DNA of 64,000 bases from Mesodorylaimus sp. YZB2_4 (taxonomy: Eukaryota > Nematoda > Enoplea > Dorylaimida > Dorylaimidae). Under the pieces are notes generated by a model. That model was not told the DNA's origin. It saw only the letters and a program-made list of their open reading frames with translations, and ran no database searches. Shown piece by piece: positions 45,335 to 58,688 of the stretch (position 1 is the first letter of the stretch; each line of letters starts with the position of its first letter). The DNA lies in contig JASANH010000770.1 in assembly GCA_030248295.1 (NCBI GenBank), forward strand, positions 310,001 to 374,000, given 5' to 3'. Both the position numbers and the translations under genes were made by a program.

Positions 45335-48300
45335 ATGACATCGCTTTCACCCGATGGACCTAATCCAGTCGGGACACAACCTCCATCAACCCAATCGGGT
45401 GCAATGCTGGAACCTGCACTTGGCAACATCCCGCGTAATTCATCGAGGTTTCTAGTGAACAAGGTGAAATGCGAGGAAGCTCCAGTGACACCTGATGTGC
45501 CGCGTGGAGACGAGACTCCAGTTCCTGCACTGATCACACCACCAAATTTTCAATTGGGCATGGGCAAAGACAGTACAACGCCTGGTAGTCTTCAAGAAAC
45601 ATTGGACCATGTGGAAAGTTATGAGGCAGCAAATTTTAGAAGTTTTCGAGCTGTGCAGACGGTGGACAAAATACCCCATTTGGATCACTACAGAAATATT
45701 ATGTCGGTGCAAGGCGCCATGGCCACCAGACCAACCTTGCAGGAACTGCACGACGAACAGGATTACAGGGAGCATGAGGAAAAGCATAAGCTGCAGTTTG
45801 AACGATTCGGACATATAGAGGTGAGTGAGCAGTGCCGGACGACTCCCGTCTTGTAGGTGACTCCCGACTCCAGGTTACTGACGAATCCTTCATAAAAGTA
45901 CTAAGATACAATTTCAGTGGGATATATGACCCAGATTCTGGTCGCTTATACGCGTCCTCCTGCATCTGCTAATGATCGCTTGCCCATCAGTCACCTTTTC
46001 TTATCTGGTGGAAAAGCTAAAAAATATTGTTTTGCAATAAATGAGCTGAGTCCTCTGGGCTGTACCACTGGGAGTTGTTGCCAGAATGACAAAAATCTTA
46101 AGGAGAAGGCATATTATTAGATTGATTTTGTTCCCTCGTTTCTTTTAAGCACTTAATCCTGTTTGTGGTATAGTCACATCTCATTAGTCTCAGGATCACT
46201 TCTGTTTCTGACTGATTGGTGGTTTTTCCTTTAAAGTTTTACTGCCAGTTTAGAGCGGATAGTGTACCATGTAACTCCTATGCGAGTGGATGGACCCCCA
46301 GGTAATGGCCCTGTCGAACTGAATGCTCCTATCGTAAGCCAATGCAGCATCCTGATATTGAGTGCATTCGTGACATGGAGGCATGGCCAAATGATTTGCT
46401 AGCTTGCTACTAGCTGCTCCAGCATCTCCTCTTATGTTTAGTGAGAATGCCAAGTTTCATGGTTATAGACGCCCAGAACCCAGTCATACAAAGTGGTGAA
46501 ACAAAACAGTTGTGGCCACTAGACTGGATTTAGTTTTGGGGGCGCCAAAGGCCATGTGAACCTGCAATATATTTGGAAACTGTCATCTGCCTGACCAGAG
46601 GATGGTTCAAGCCATAGGACCCAGCCCACGCGGTCCACGGCACCTCGATTCCTATTCCACCAACACATTCTAAACAGCGCGTCTTTGATCCTCTGCGCTT
46701 CCTTCGCGCAGAAACAGTGTCTCTCATCGTCAGATCACACTCAATTCACTAACTTTTCTCAGAGCGCAAAATATCTGAAGCAAGCAAATCACTCCATACA
46801 ACCGATCATTGGTAGACAAAAGTTTGGGTGGATTAAGGGCGTCTTGGTAAGAGTCTTCTTTCACCTCTGCAGTCGAAGCATGACTCACAATCAGCCATCT
46901 TCAGATGCGATGCGTCCTAAATATTGTCGGCACAATGCTCTACATACGTATCAGCTGGGTGGCCGGCGTGGCAGGTATTGGTTTCGCCACGCTGATCGTC
47001 CTGGTCAGTACGTTGGTGATGGTCATCACTTGCATATCCATGTGCGCTATCTGTACCAATGGAGAAATCAGAGGTGGTGGGGCCTACTACATGATTTCGA
47101 GGTCACTGGGACCCGAATTCGGTGGATCGATAGGACTCATATTCAGCTTCGGCAATGTTGTCTCGTCCGCTCTGTGCGTGGTCGGATTTTCTGAAGTGGT
47201 TCGAGACTTGATCAAGGTGGGTGAGACTGTGCTGAACTGTATTGAACTGTAGATTGCGTGAGAAAGACGGTGAGCTCAAGTCATGCGGCTTGTTCTTTAG
47301 CTCTGACATAGAAAGCGCACAGACGCACAAAACACACTCTAGGCGCATTCTGGATTTGGCATCTTTAAAATGGTGTTTTGATCGTAATCTAACCACGCCA
47401 GGTAGTCCATGGCGATGGGTCCATGGGAGAGTAATCGATACTCCCCTGGCTGGGAGACGTCAACTCCTCGGGTTGATGTTTCAGTTGTAGGTATGGTCGC
47501 AAGACTTGCCTGCTCCAGTCGGAGTTTTTGTACCGCTGACTTCGGTTGGCCACCTCCCTCCTACGCCCGCCAGGCTTGGTTACAGTAAGCAAAAATTCAG
47601 TCCCATTTCAGAACGAATACCAAGTGATCGTCGTGGACGGCGAGGTGAACGATGTGCGCATAATATCCTACGCGACCCTGGCCCTCATCCTTTGCGTGGT
47701 TCTTGTTGGTATCTCGTTCGAATCGAAAGCCCAGTTAGTGCTCCTGGTTGTGCTGGCATTATCATTAGTCGACTACCTTATCGGCACATTTATTCCACCT
47801 GACGAGGACAAACAGGCAAAAGGCATGACTGGCTATTCAATGGCAACTTTCGCAGAAAATTTTTTTCCCGATTGGCGAGATCAGACATTCCCTTCAGTGT
47901 TTGCTGTCTTTTTTCCAGCTTGCACAGGTGAGGGCTACCATCACAATTCATGCAGCTTCAGAAAACACGTGCCTCATTTTAGGCATTATGGCTGGAGCTA
48001 ATATTTCGGGTGATCTGGCAGACCCACAGTCGGCTATTCCAAAGGGCACTATGATTTCCATTATTATTTGCATGCTCTTGTATATTGGAGCCATTTGGAC
48101 GACTGCGACCACCTTTGTTAGGTAGATGTTAGATTTTCGATACCTAGACAGCTGATGCGCAACAAACGACCATGAAGCAATATGAGGGCAGCTTTGTCGA
48201 ACCATTACAGCTATTTACAGCTGGACCAGACATCAAAGTACTAGCTCTAGAAAACTATGTTTATACCCTTTTTCAGATCCAAAGTCTTTCGCAAACACCA

Positions 48301-51300
48301 CAGACATCTCTTTTCATGCTGCACATACTGCATATTGTATACTGTATACTCAATGTGCACAATGTATATGTATATCAACTACTTCCTCGGGTACCACTCC
48401 TGCATTAGCCTCCTTGAAATTTTCTTGGGAAAGGAATTACAGGATTAGAATTCAACAATCAATGGTTTTGAACGTTTTCTCAAAAAGTAATGCTAATTAA
48501 AAAGAGTACATACAGTGGGCAGTGCGTTTGAAAATTGCATAGAGCAAATGATGGAAAATTTTATGTGTAGTGCACCATTGACCAAATACAGTATGCACAT
48601 ATACAAGGGGGGGTAAGAATGTAGGAGGTAAGAGCCCTAGTAGACGATTCCAACAAGGTCATCATAAGGTGTCTAAGGCGGCTGCGGTGGTGCAGGCGGT
48701 CAGGCATCTCTCCAAACTGCTTGAGAGCAAAAGGCTGGACTCGTCCTGGGTTCAACCCCAATGATGGAGGTCGGTTTGCGAACCATGCACGCCAGGCCGG
48801 CCACCACGCCCTCGCTGACCATGCACGCCTGGCCGTGGGTCCGAGTGGAGAGACAGGAGCTAAACGTGTGGCTGTCGAACAGCGACAGGATTCAAAGCCC
48901 ACCCGCCATGGTCTGCGGAAGTCAGTGTCCTGTCCTGGATGATCTCGTGTGGAGGTGCTCCTAGTGAAGACACGCCGAGGGACTCTACGCTGCTGTGTGT
49001 GCTAGTCCCCACACAGCCGAGCTTATCAGGTTTGACTGCAGGCCGGCTATTGGCAAAAAGGGCTCCGGCCCAAAAAAATTAGAAAAGAAAGAGGGTTTGA
49101 GTAATTGCATACTGTTAAGAAGAATATACCTATCCGTACAGGTCATGGTAAGAGACTTATGTTTTCATTCACAGATAACAGAATCCAAATTAAGTTCTCG
49201 GCATGGTTATGATTATACTTGATATTTTACAGGGAAACCGCTGGCAACTTCACCTTCTTGGCTCTCGGCTTGTCGGACGGGTCGAATAAGTCGAATAGCA
49301 CCGCTTTAGTCTCGCAGTATGGATTATTGCACAATTTTCAAATCATGGAAATATCTGGTGCCTGGCGTCCATTGGTGACTGCTGGAATATTTGCTGCTTC
49401 GTTGAGCTCAGCCTTGGCTGCCTTCATCTCTGCACCTAAAGTCTTCCAGGTAAGGGCTCTCTAAGTACGGTTTTTCGCAATGCATTGAACCTTCATCCGG
49501 TGTTGACGGACCAGGCACGCACCTGACTTCAGATACTAGCCATACTTCTTGTTTCCGAGAAGGAGAAATCCAACCGTATGAATTCTACCATATATCTAGG
49601 CTGTGTGCAAAGATCGACTATTCCCTTATATTCATATATTTGGAAGAGGATTTGGAAGAAACGATGAGCCAAGACTCGGCTACATCCTTGCTTTCATCAT
49701 TGCTGCCGCTATCATATCCATTGGTTAGTCCACACTAATCGTAATTACAGTGCAGTACGATCCAGTTTTTCAGGCTCCGTAAATGGAATCGCGCCAATAA
49801 TATCCAATTTTTTCCTGATGTGCTACGCTCTGGTCAACTATGCATGCTTCGATGCCTCATTCGCTGGTTCGCCAGGATTCCGACCGGGATTCCGCTACTA
49901 CAACAAGTGGGTGTCCCTGTTCGGGGCAGTGCTGTGCCTGGCAGTCATGTTCATCATCAGCTGGTGGAATGCACTGATCACGTTCGGATTCGTGGCTGCA
50001 TTATATGTCTACGTATTATACAGGAAACCAGGTGAGGAAGCCGGACTGATTTGAGTGGTGCTGCGTGAGTTGGTGCTAATAGGTGATTGATGACAATCGC
50101 TCCAAGGCATGGGACCCATTTAAAGGGGATGGATGGCGATCCATCCCCTTTATCGATCGATTGATCGAGCCCTAAAGTCATGCTGATCATGAACCTAACA
50201 TCATGAACTTCTGTTGTTTTAGACGTAAACTGGGGGTCATCGACACAGGCCCACGCTTACAACGCGGCGCTGCAATCAGTCTTGAAACTAGGTTCCAAAG
50301 ACGAGCACGTGAAGAACTATCGTCCGCAAATATTGTTGTTGACTGGAAACCCAGTGGCCCGACCTGCTCTGGTCGATTTTGTATCCAACATCACAAAAGA
50401 CAACAGCTTACTGATTTGTGGACATGTTGTTACGGTAAGTCCTCTCGGTTGAGGGCATCGTACCTGACGTTCATACAGCTAACTAAACCTAAAACTGAAA
50501 CTGATTCCATCAGCTAACTGAATCGTTTTAATTCAGTGAACTGTACAAATTACAACTCGTTATAACTCACGATCACTTCAAACGCGAATATAAAAAGAGG
50601 GTTTCTTTAACTACAATCACTTTGTTGACAAAAATTTTGAAGTTTATCTCCTTGATCTAAGGTAGCCTTCCCAACAGACGTAATCGGTGATTGCAATTTG
50701 CCCCAGTTGCAAAATAACCTTTTTGCAAAATATCAGCTCGACTGGTCAGCGCCTAAAGTCCTGTGGGTTTTTGAGTTCTTGTGTGGTAAGGAGACAGAGT
50801 GTTGCAGAAAACTCGCAGGGTTTTTCTAAACTCAGCTTCTGGGTTTGGGGTCCGTGTTCTAGCACTCGGGGATCAGGTTTTCCCACAAAAAAACCGACAA
50901 AGCAAAAAGACTTACAAATCCGCAGAGCCTTGTGCGCTAACTGCTGCTGGCCAGTTTTGCATCTTTAAAAATTACAATCATTGGTTACGTGAAGTTCGAC
51001 TAACAGCTAGCAAGGTTCCCGTTGAACTCTAAATACAAAATTGTGGTATCTGAGTATAAAACTGGAGAATTTAGCTCGCCGAGATTTCAAACAATAACTA
51101 GCTAAAAACTTTTTTGGAAATACCGGATTATTCAGGTAAATTCATTGAATTAATTTTTTTGAGTTAAGTTAACATTAACTGCAACTGAATCTTTTTTCGA
51201 AAACTGTATCAACGCTACATCAGACCAGATGCTTTATTATGCGCTGTATGTCCACGTATTAGATGGAACCAACTGCCAGACTCCTGGCTTCCATCGAGGG

Positions 51301-53892
51301 ATGGTCGCGGCAATTGGACGAATGGTTCGACAAGCGGAAAGTGAAGGCCTTCTACGTCGGTGTGGCGAGACCGAATCTCAGAGACGGGGTGAAATGCATT
51401 ATGCAAGTGGCTGGACTTGGAAAGCTCAGACCGAACGTGGTCATGCTGGGATTCAAAAATAATTGGAGAGAGACTGCGCTGCAGGATCAGAGCAATGTGG
51501 ATTATTTCAACATTATTCAGTGAGAGTTTCTGCTGGCATGATTGTGTTGGTTGGCGTACAGGGTGGGACATAAATCTTGAAACAACTTTGAGGATCAAAA
51601 GAAAATCAAAAATTAGCGATAGAGTCTAATTTTCTTTTTAAACACTTGAAAATTATCGGATCAGACATATGGATCTTCAAAGTGCAACAACTGGCGCATT
51701 CGCCGCATTCCCGTGAGAGTTTAAAGCTGCCTTGTTTCAAGACTTATGTCCCACCTTGTACATTAACCGACCACAGCCATCTCTGAACTCTGATCCATGT
51801 AATGGTTCATAATCAGGTACCTATTATCAGGATTAACCATACCAGGAATCATACTAGCCCCTAAAGGCGCGTTTGATGAAGCAAGTGAATTGATTGGCTT
51901 GATAAGAGAACTGAACATGCGCACACGGAGAGTTGAAACTAGGCGTGTCCGTGCGAGCAGCCACTTCTTCACCTTACAACTAAACTTTTATGCAACAAGT
52001 CTCCAAAGCAGTCGTGCTCTTTTCCAGATCAACATTAGTAATGCTCAACAGATTAGGTGATGTGCAAGACGTGTACTCCAGTCAGACAAACAGACTTTTT
52101 GACATGTTTCAGTGACGCCTTTGAAAACAACTGCGGTGTTGGCATTCTACGTTTGCAAAATGGCTTGGACGTCTCGGAAATGATGTCAGAACACAATGTT
52201 GGGGACACAGAAAATTTGAAGCTCCCCGAACCAGCATACCGCACAAATATCGACGCAGCTGGTTCAGGCACTAATCTTATAATGGACAGCAAAGGTCAAC
52301 TTTCTCCCGAATCCGAGTTGTCGGCGTCTCAACGACTGCTGAGGAGCAGAACAGACACTGATCGCGAAGCCCCAGCTACATCACTCACCAGCAAGATCTT
52401 CGGTGGAGTCATCAAAAATTCTCACGGAAGCTTGAACAAAAACAGCCCGTCGGACATGGACTCTGAGGGGGGAAAAGGTGGTCAGGACGGGGCAGAAATG
52501 AAGCTGCTGAATGAGGAGCCGCTGAGCGACCAGGACCAAGATGATGGAGAGGGGAAGGACGAGGACGAGAATGAGGGAGAGGACACTGACGACATGGACA
52601 GACCTCCGACACCACCACGCGCCAGCTACTTGCGCAGTCGACGAATGACCAAGCAACAACGCGAGGTCTTGCAAATTATTGACCAGTTCAAAGCAAAAGT
52701 CAAGAAACCAGTCGTCCATGTCTACTGGCTATTCGACGACGGAGGTGGGGAAACTTGTAATTTTCAGGATGCAGGAACCAAAATTTGAACATTTCAGGCT
52801 TGGGTTTACTTGTGCCTCACTTACTCACAGTGCCTCGATCTTACTTGGAAAATGCTAAGCTAAGCGTCTTCACAGTGGCGGCCAGTCGCAGTCAGCTCGA
52901 GAGGGAACAAAGAAGGTACTGCATTAAAGGATGCACTTTTTGGGGGCATGAGAAAATTGTTTTCTTCAGCATGGCTGCCCTCCTGAGTCGATTCAGGATC
53001 GAGTACTCCGACGTGTTTGTCATACCCGATCTGGCAAAACGTCCGCAGCAGTCGACCATTCAGGAGTTTGAGTCATTTATTAGCCCGTTCAGAGCGCCAC
53101 CACAACTCGATCACGGCGTGAGGAATGAAGAAAAGAGTCGCCCTACGCATGGATACATCACCGAGGCAGAGTACGCTGCATTGAGGACCAAGGTAAATGA
53201 ACCTTTCACTGTGTAGCCTGAGCTGGGACAAAGTGAGTGGATATCGCCATCAGATTTTTTAAAGATAACGCGCTGCACTTAAGATAGAGACGCTGTGCTA
53301 TAACGATAAAGATAAGCACTGCGTTTTTTGTTTGTTACGTGCAACATCTGAGAGCACAATACGGTTAAAATCAGAATGTTGGGGTTGGTTGGATGCAACA
53401 AACACCATGTAATAGTCGTTTTAATGCACTCGTTCTCTCTGACTCGGGTGTATAAAGGGAAGCGTGATTAGGGAAACATCCTCTCCCTTCCTCCTCCATG
53501 CATGCCTTTTCTAATGACAAAAAAAAACAAGATTTTAATATCTCAGGGAGAAAAAGTTTTAAAACTGAGCTGAATGAAGTTTAATTTTTTGTCTTGCAGT
53601 GCGCTTCCTCTGATCACATCAGACAAATACCATCATTGCTTTTCACGCATTCAGCCCTCTTTTCAGACCACAGTTTATTACTTTTCAGACTTATCGTCAG
53701 CTACGAATCCGAGAAAAATTATTAGAGAATTCGTCGGATGCGACCTTGATCGTTGTGACCCTTCCTGTGCCCAGACGTGGTATTCTGACTTCTAGCCTAT
53801 ATTTAGCTTGGTTAGACTTTATCACAAAAAGTCTTCCTCCCGTACTTTTGTTACGAGGGAACCAGCAGTCTGTTCTGACATTTTATTCATAA
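45335..53892 (+). CDS. SLC12A-type Na-(K)-Cl cotransporter, copy 2
   Basis: Same family and role as copy 1. Fourteen exons in the same phases give 1193 residues: 45335-45820, 46763-46846, 46905-47216, 47612-47927, 47983-48121, 49233-49449, 49600-49723, 49774-50031, 50223-50434, 51263-51519, 52113-52744, 52798-52915, 52970-53192, 53689-53892. RFLV docking is at 38-41; PHLDHYRN is kept. The TM3 K+-site tyrosine is Cys281 (47175-47177), as in copy 1, but the TM1 Asn is retained (N196). The N-terminal loop differs from copy 1 around residues 55-100 and lacks the TPRGVHF segment. Exons 11-14 and introns 11-12 are nearly identical to copy 1. The exon 10 donor is CA|GTGAGA, so the TGA there is intronic and not a stop. 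Confidence 0.95.
48677..49086 (+). repeat. SINE family A copy (copy 2 intron 5)
   Basis: GCGGCTGCGGTGGTGCAGGC head, TGGGTTCAACCCCAATGATG B-box region, the GGAGGTGCTCCTAGTGAAGA body and an AAAAAAATTAG tail match the copy at 12783, with internal rearrangement of the middle. Confidence 0.7.
50121..50152. repeat. 14-bp palindrome with 4-base loop (copy 2 intron 8)
   Basis: TAAAGGGGATGGAT, GGCG, ATCCATCCCCTTTA: perfect arms. It is followed by a GATCGATTGATCGA run. Confidence 0.85.
51559..51758. mobile_element. 200-bp Tc1/mariner-type MITE (copy 2 intron 10)
   Basis: Starts CAGGGTGGGACATAAATCTTG and ends CAAGACTTATGTCCCACCTTG, inverted repeats flanked on both sides by TA, the target duplication used by Tc1/mariner elements. 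No such insertion is in intron 10 of copy 1. Confidence 0.8.
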
Positions 53893-54115
53893 CTTGACTT
53901 GTGCTTGTTTTTTTTTAAAATGAGGTATACTTACTGTAGTAAGATAGGCACTGGACAGTTTCACAAACGTATGGGTGGGAATATGAAGGAGCTGTGCAAT
54001 ATGAACAGATCACAACATGTGGCAGACCGTGATCTGTTTATGTATGCGGAATATGTACGTGTACGCGGATGTGAGAGAACGAGTTTTAATAGCCTTTCAA
54101 TGTTATTCCAGGTCC

Positions 54116-54121
54116 AATAAA
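54116..54121 (+). terminator. polyadenylation signal of cotransporter copy 2
   Basis: AATAAA 224 bases after the stop, in a context (GAACGAGTTTT, then TGTTATT) aligned to that of copy 1. Confidence 0.65.
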
Positions 54122-55228
54122 ATCCCTAGAAGTTTGCGCTATAGGTTGTAGATTGCAGCCATATTCTTCTTGTCAATAAACATGTTTGTCGCAATATCCA
54201 AATTTGTCTATCACTGGAGCTAAACTAAAAAAGTTTTGGACCCACAAATGTGTGCCCATCACGGGCTTTGCTTTACACAATGTACATGCTTAGAGACAAC
54301 ATGACCGCATGAACGGAAAAAACTATGCCATGGTAAAATTTGTGCATTTGTATGGGCAGTGCTGACGATTCTGATCAATGCCTCATTAACCGTGTAATTT
54401 TTTCGAAAAGTGTGGATATCGGGTACTGTGTCCAGCATAGTGAGCTCAAAGATATTATTGTCTCATTTGCAGCTCTGCTCGATAATGTTTTTATTGCTCC
54501 AATCTGCTGCAGGTTCACCTGCACCATGGCCTAATTTGTTGATTTACACCAACCTTAATAGAAAAACTTGATTTCCAAGATGATTTTTCATCATGCAACA
54601 CGCGCCTGCTTATCTGTTTTCTATGCACGGCAGTGCGTGTTACGACGGACGTGCTGTTCAGTAGAGTCAACAAAGCCGAGTCGTTCCTAAGCCAAGGTAT
54701 TACTTCCGTGTCGCAGGGACAACAGTGGACGATATTCGTGAGTAAGTGAATTCTAAGCTTGTTTTATCGACTCTGGTAGGTTCATGACCCTGAGATGAAC
54801 TCATTACAAAATGTACTGTAAGTCGTATGTACAGTATGTTACAACAAAATAAAGACGCGGTGTCAAAGTGTGGCATGGCAGGTAGCCACGTTTGCAGCTC
54901 AAATTCTATTCTTATCTATTTTATTGAGAACGATTTAACACGGATCAGTGGATATCGTTATGAGATCCACTTAACAAGGTCTTTATGAGTCACCCCAGCC
55001 TAGTGGGAATGAAGGTGTCCTTGCACGCGAACGTACTGAGCATTTTGTACAATTCATATAATTCTCTGCTCCTGTCTGATATGCAAAAAATAGGACGATG
55101 CCACGATTCAGCTTAAAATAAGGCTTGTTTTCATGCGCTGAGGTGGTGATTCGCAATGCAGCATGCTTTATGCAGGTAAAATATCGAAGATAATGGTCTA
55201 AGTTGAGGCTAAATTGCACGATTATGAG

Positions 55229-55507
55229 TCGATTTCCCCACTGAGACGATTCCCCCACTGAGACGATTCCCCCACAGAGACGATTCCCCCACTGAGCCGA
55301 TTCCCCCACTGAGCCGATTCCCCCACAGAGACGATTCCCCCACAGGGACGATTACCCCACAGAGACGATTCCCCCACAGAGACGATTCCCCCACAGAGAC
55401 GATTCCCCCACAGAGACGATTCCCCCACAGAGACGATTCCCCCACAGAGACGATTCCCCCACTGAGACGATTCTCCCACTGAGACGATTCCCCCACAGAG
55501 ACGATTG
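55229..55507. repeat. 17-bp minisatellite, about 16-17 units
   Basis: The unit is ACGATTCCCCCACAGAG with a CTGAG variant. Because 17 is not a multiple of 3 and the unit has no minus-strand stops, long minus-strand frames (repeating GESSLWGNRLCGGIV) result. They are artefacts of the repeat. Confidence 0.9.
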
Positions 55508-56639
55508 CCGCCGATCCTGCAGTCGGATCGGATCGGGAACTGATTCACCCCTCAGATCGGGTTTTCACATACATTTGTAATTTGAACAGCTGCCTTGATA
55601 AGCAGAGAAAACTGGCCTGGTCTTACATTCACTCGTATTGGCAGCGTGTCAAATATCCTTCCTGAAATACTCGAAGGAGTTCAAAAAGTTCGTAGCCTGA
55701 ATACCTTGCACATAAGCTGCAGCACCGAAATTTTACTTCACCCTGCCCACATTGTACAAGCCTATCACACTCGTACTGCCTGTTGCAACCCAAGTCGGGT
55801 CAGCACATCAGGCGAAAAATTATGGTGGGGGAAACGACATGGTGGGGGAACCGGCACAATAGGGGAAACGTCACATGTCTCAGTGAGTCAATTCCCCCAC
55901 CAGGCACGGTGGGGGGGGGGGGGACGACACAGCGGGGTAATCGTTACGGGACCAAATTGCACCAGGAAAAACCAGTGCTCTCGAAACGAACCGAAACCGA
56001 AAGAACCGAGAACCGAGCCGAACCGATTAGCTAGAACCGAAACCGAAACCAAATGGTCACGTTGCACCTGTACTTGAGCATAGATGCTTTCGAGGACCAT
56101 GTAGACTGTGACAAGTAATCATTCAGTAAATCAAGAAAACTTTTAAACAAATGACTCACCAACTGGAAGGGCAGGCTCTGCATCCTTTGGCATACGACGG
56201 GTGCCATAGCAGGGTCGCACGCTCATTTGGTACTTTGCAGTTTATGGATACCGCTCCTACTACACATCCCGGCCCACGTGCCGTGCTAGACTTGTTAACG
56301 CGTGTTGCTTTCTATTTATGTTATATTTTGCCATCACTCCTCCGTTCGTGGTAAATCGGGCAGCAAATTGTTTGAATACGCGCCAGATGTAGTGACCGCA
56401 GGGTGGCCGCCTTCCTATGACCAAGATCTTCAGAAAATTCATATGGCGTGGGCGTGCGAAAGCGTTGGGCTAATGCCAGATTGCAGTGCAATTACGTCAA
56501 GATCTGACGGGTTTTCGAACAGTGTGATCCTTTTAGCGAATTCTGGTAATCTGGTTTTTTCAGCGTTTGCTCGGTTTTAGAGAGGCATTTAGAGAGGATG
56601 TGCAAATAAAAACAGAAAACTAAACGGCTATTTGAGATT

Positions 56640-56672
56640 GCACTCGACGAGATTCAGCTCTTCGTCGAGTGC
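56640..56672. repeat. 11-bp perfect hairpin
   Basis: GCACTCGACGA and TCGTCGAGTGC flank an 11-base loop. Its role is unknown. It is not a histone-type 3' stem-loop. Confidence 0.7.
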
Positions 56673-58688
56673 AGACATACCTCGCCGTGCTGCCACAGAA
56701 GTGTCCTCGTTTACAAAAGGGTACTTTACCATAAAGTACCAGAAATTTGATCTCTTGGCATCTTTGTAAAGTATCCTTCCGTTTTTGTTTGTTCAACGAC
56801 CGATCGAATGCTCTCAGTTTTTTTTAGTTAGTATAAAATGAAATTGAAAATTTTTCTCACATTTGCTAGAATAGCGGTACAGAAAAACTAAACATGGCAG
56901 AAATTTTTATCATATTTAAACTATGCGTACCCTTTGGTAAGTCCGTTTAGATATTTGCGTATCTTCGATGACTTACTTTATATATCATGGTCAGAATAGC
57001 AAAACTACATAATTTGTATTAATGCATCGTTTCGATTCTTTCTACGGCGTTGTCTTGGCGGCTGCGAAAACCCACGGAAATCTCTGTTTATAAAGCTGAA
57101 AAACTGGTTTAAACTATCTCATCTTAAGAAATTGGCCAAATTCCAGGGGGCCTCCCTCCGCTCTCTATTTTCGCTCCCTTTCGAATACACTTGTTTCCAT
57201 GCCAATGGTTGACGGGGTAACAAACAGTGCTGGTTTTGGATGCGACTGTTGTTTCGACAAGGACCTTCCACCATTTTCGCCAGGTGCAATATACTCAACC
57301 ATCATGGCATTTCGGAAATGGGTTTTGTCAATGAGAGGCAGCTAGGTGGGACGGATGCCAAGATAAACTCTTTTCGGCAAGTCTGCAGTCATTGATTAAT
57401 CTTGCTCAGACTAGCGGGAAGGATTGGGCAGAGGTAAAGTTCACTGAAATTTTTTCCGGCATGCCGAAAGAGAGTTGAAAACAGGGCCAATTGTTTTTCA
57501 CGTACATCAGTTTCACTTGATTAACGGCCACGATTTCATTAAATTCTGGTTCCTGTCATTTTGTGCTAGGCAGGATGGACAGCACTGGGCCGCTTTGAAA
57601 CTGGCGCTCATGCATCTAGCTTATGGCACACCGACAGTACCTCACTGCGATACGTAAGCCAGCAATGGACTTGCTGGCGCCATCCGGATGCCAGCTTCTC
57701 CCCCCCCCTCCTGCGTCCAAGCTGTTTCCATTACGCAGCAGCTATCAAATTTTCTGTGGCGTGTAATTCAGGCCAGAGCGCCAGAACGTTTGTGTGCTTG
57801 GTGTTTTTGTTCCATCTTTTTAATTTTAAGCGACGTTGAAACATGGTTTCTGCTTCTAGGATCTTCTAAAACATGCAGAGTGTCCTGCCTGCCGAGCTGC
57901 TGACATTTCGCGGTGTCTGAAGTTCACGTTATGGCATTTCTTGAATTTTCTCACGTGTCCGCCTTTAGGCCCTGAAAATTTTGGAAAACGGTTATCGATG
58001 CAGTAAATTTGTGCCATTAGTCATTTTCCTATTCGTTTTGTGGAAAGACCTAGGCCCGGGTTTTAAAGCAAAGCCAGGACGCTTAGGTTTAAAAATTTCC
58101 TGTCATTTCTATCGTCTAGCTTGCTATGCTAGTTGACACCACTTGGTCGGGGAGTTTGCCTAGTTCGCGAGGTTGCAATGTGACGCGACTCTTTCCATCT
58201 GTCGCCAATAGATAAGTCAGTGTGGTCTGTGTAATCGCGATGAGCAGTTGTAGCTGCCTGTAAGCTAACATCATCCCTGCTCGATAAAGTTTATTTGAGC
58301 AGGTGTCAGGTGCGATAGGAACCTTGGTATGGGTAGAATGAGATTCCTATGTATAAAACTACCCGTTCTGCAAAAGCAGGTAGCTAGTGGGTTCGCGTGT
58401 GAACGAACTGGGTCGAACGATGAAGGTGAAACTGCGCGGAAAAAGAGATGTTTCTAGCTTGCTTCGGAAAAGCTTAATAATGTGTCCGGGATTTTAAGCG
58501 AAGGTCTTAACGTAGTTTCCTGAACGAGCATCGGGAATTGCTTCCGCTAGGGACCTACTAATGTAGTGTCTCGTCAGGATTCTGGCCGCGAAAAAGTTGA
58601 CATAGTTTACGCAGGCGGGATTTTCGTCAGCTCTTGATTGGAGGAATAGGACCTAAAATATTTACTTTAGACCACGCAATCTGCTGTG

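Larger units (their letters stand above)
54122..58688. other. spacer between cotransporter copies 2 and 3
   Basis: No coding gene is recognised. It contains the 17-bp minisatellite (55229-55507), GTGGGGGAAACG-type sequence in opposite orientation (55823-55930), a G-run (55911-55923), ACCGAAACCGA simple sequence (55985-56052) and a hairpin (56640-56672). The last few hundred bases should carry the copy 3 promoter, but they do not resemble the flanks of copies 1 and 2. Confidence 0.5.

Noticed and set aside
51510-51530. Apparent stop after DYFNIIQ at the end of exon 10 in all copies
   Set aside because: The stop is created by the splice donor (CA|GTRAG). Splicing at the G gives HDAFENN, which matches the family.
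55209-55548. Minus-strand frames with repeated GESSLWGNRL peptides
   Set aside because: All three minus frames are open because the 17-bp repeat has no stops. There is no start context or non-repeat coding sequence.
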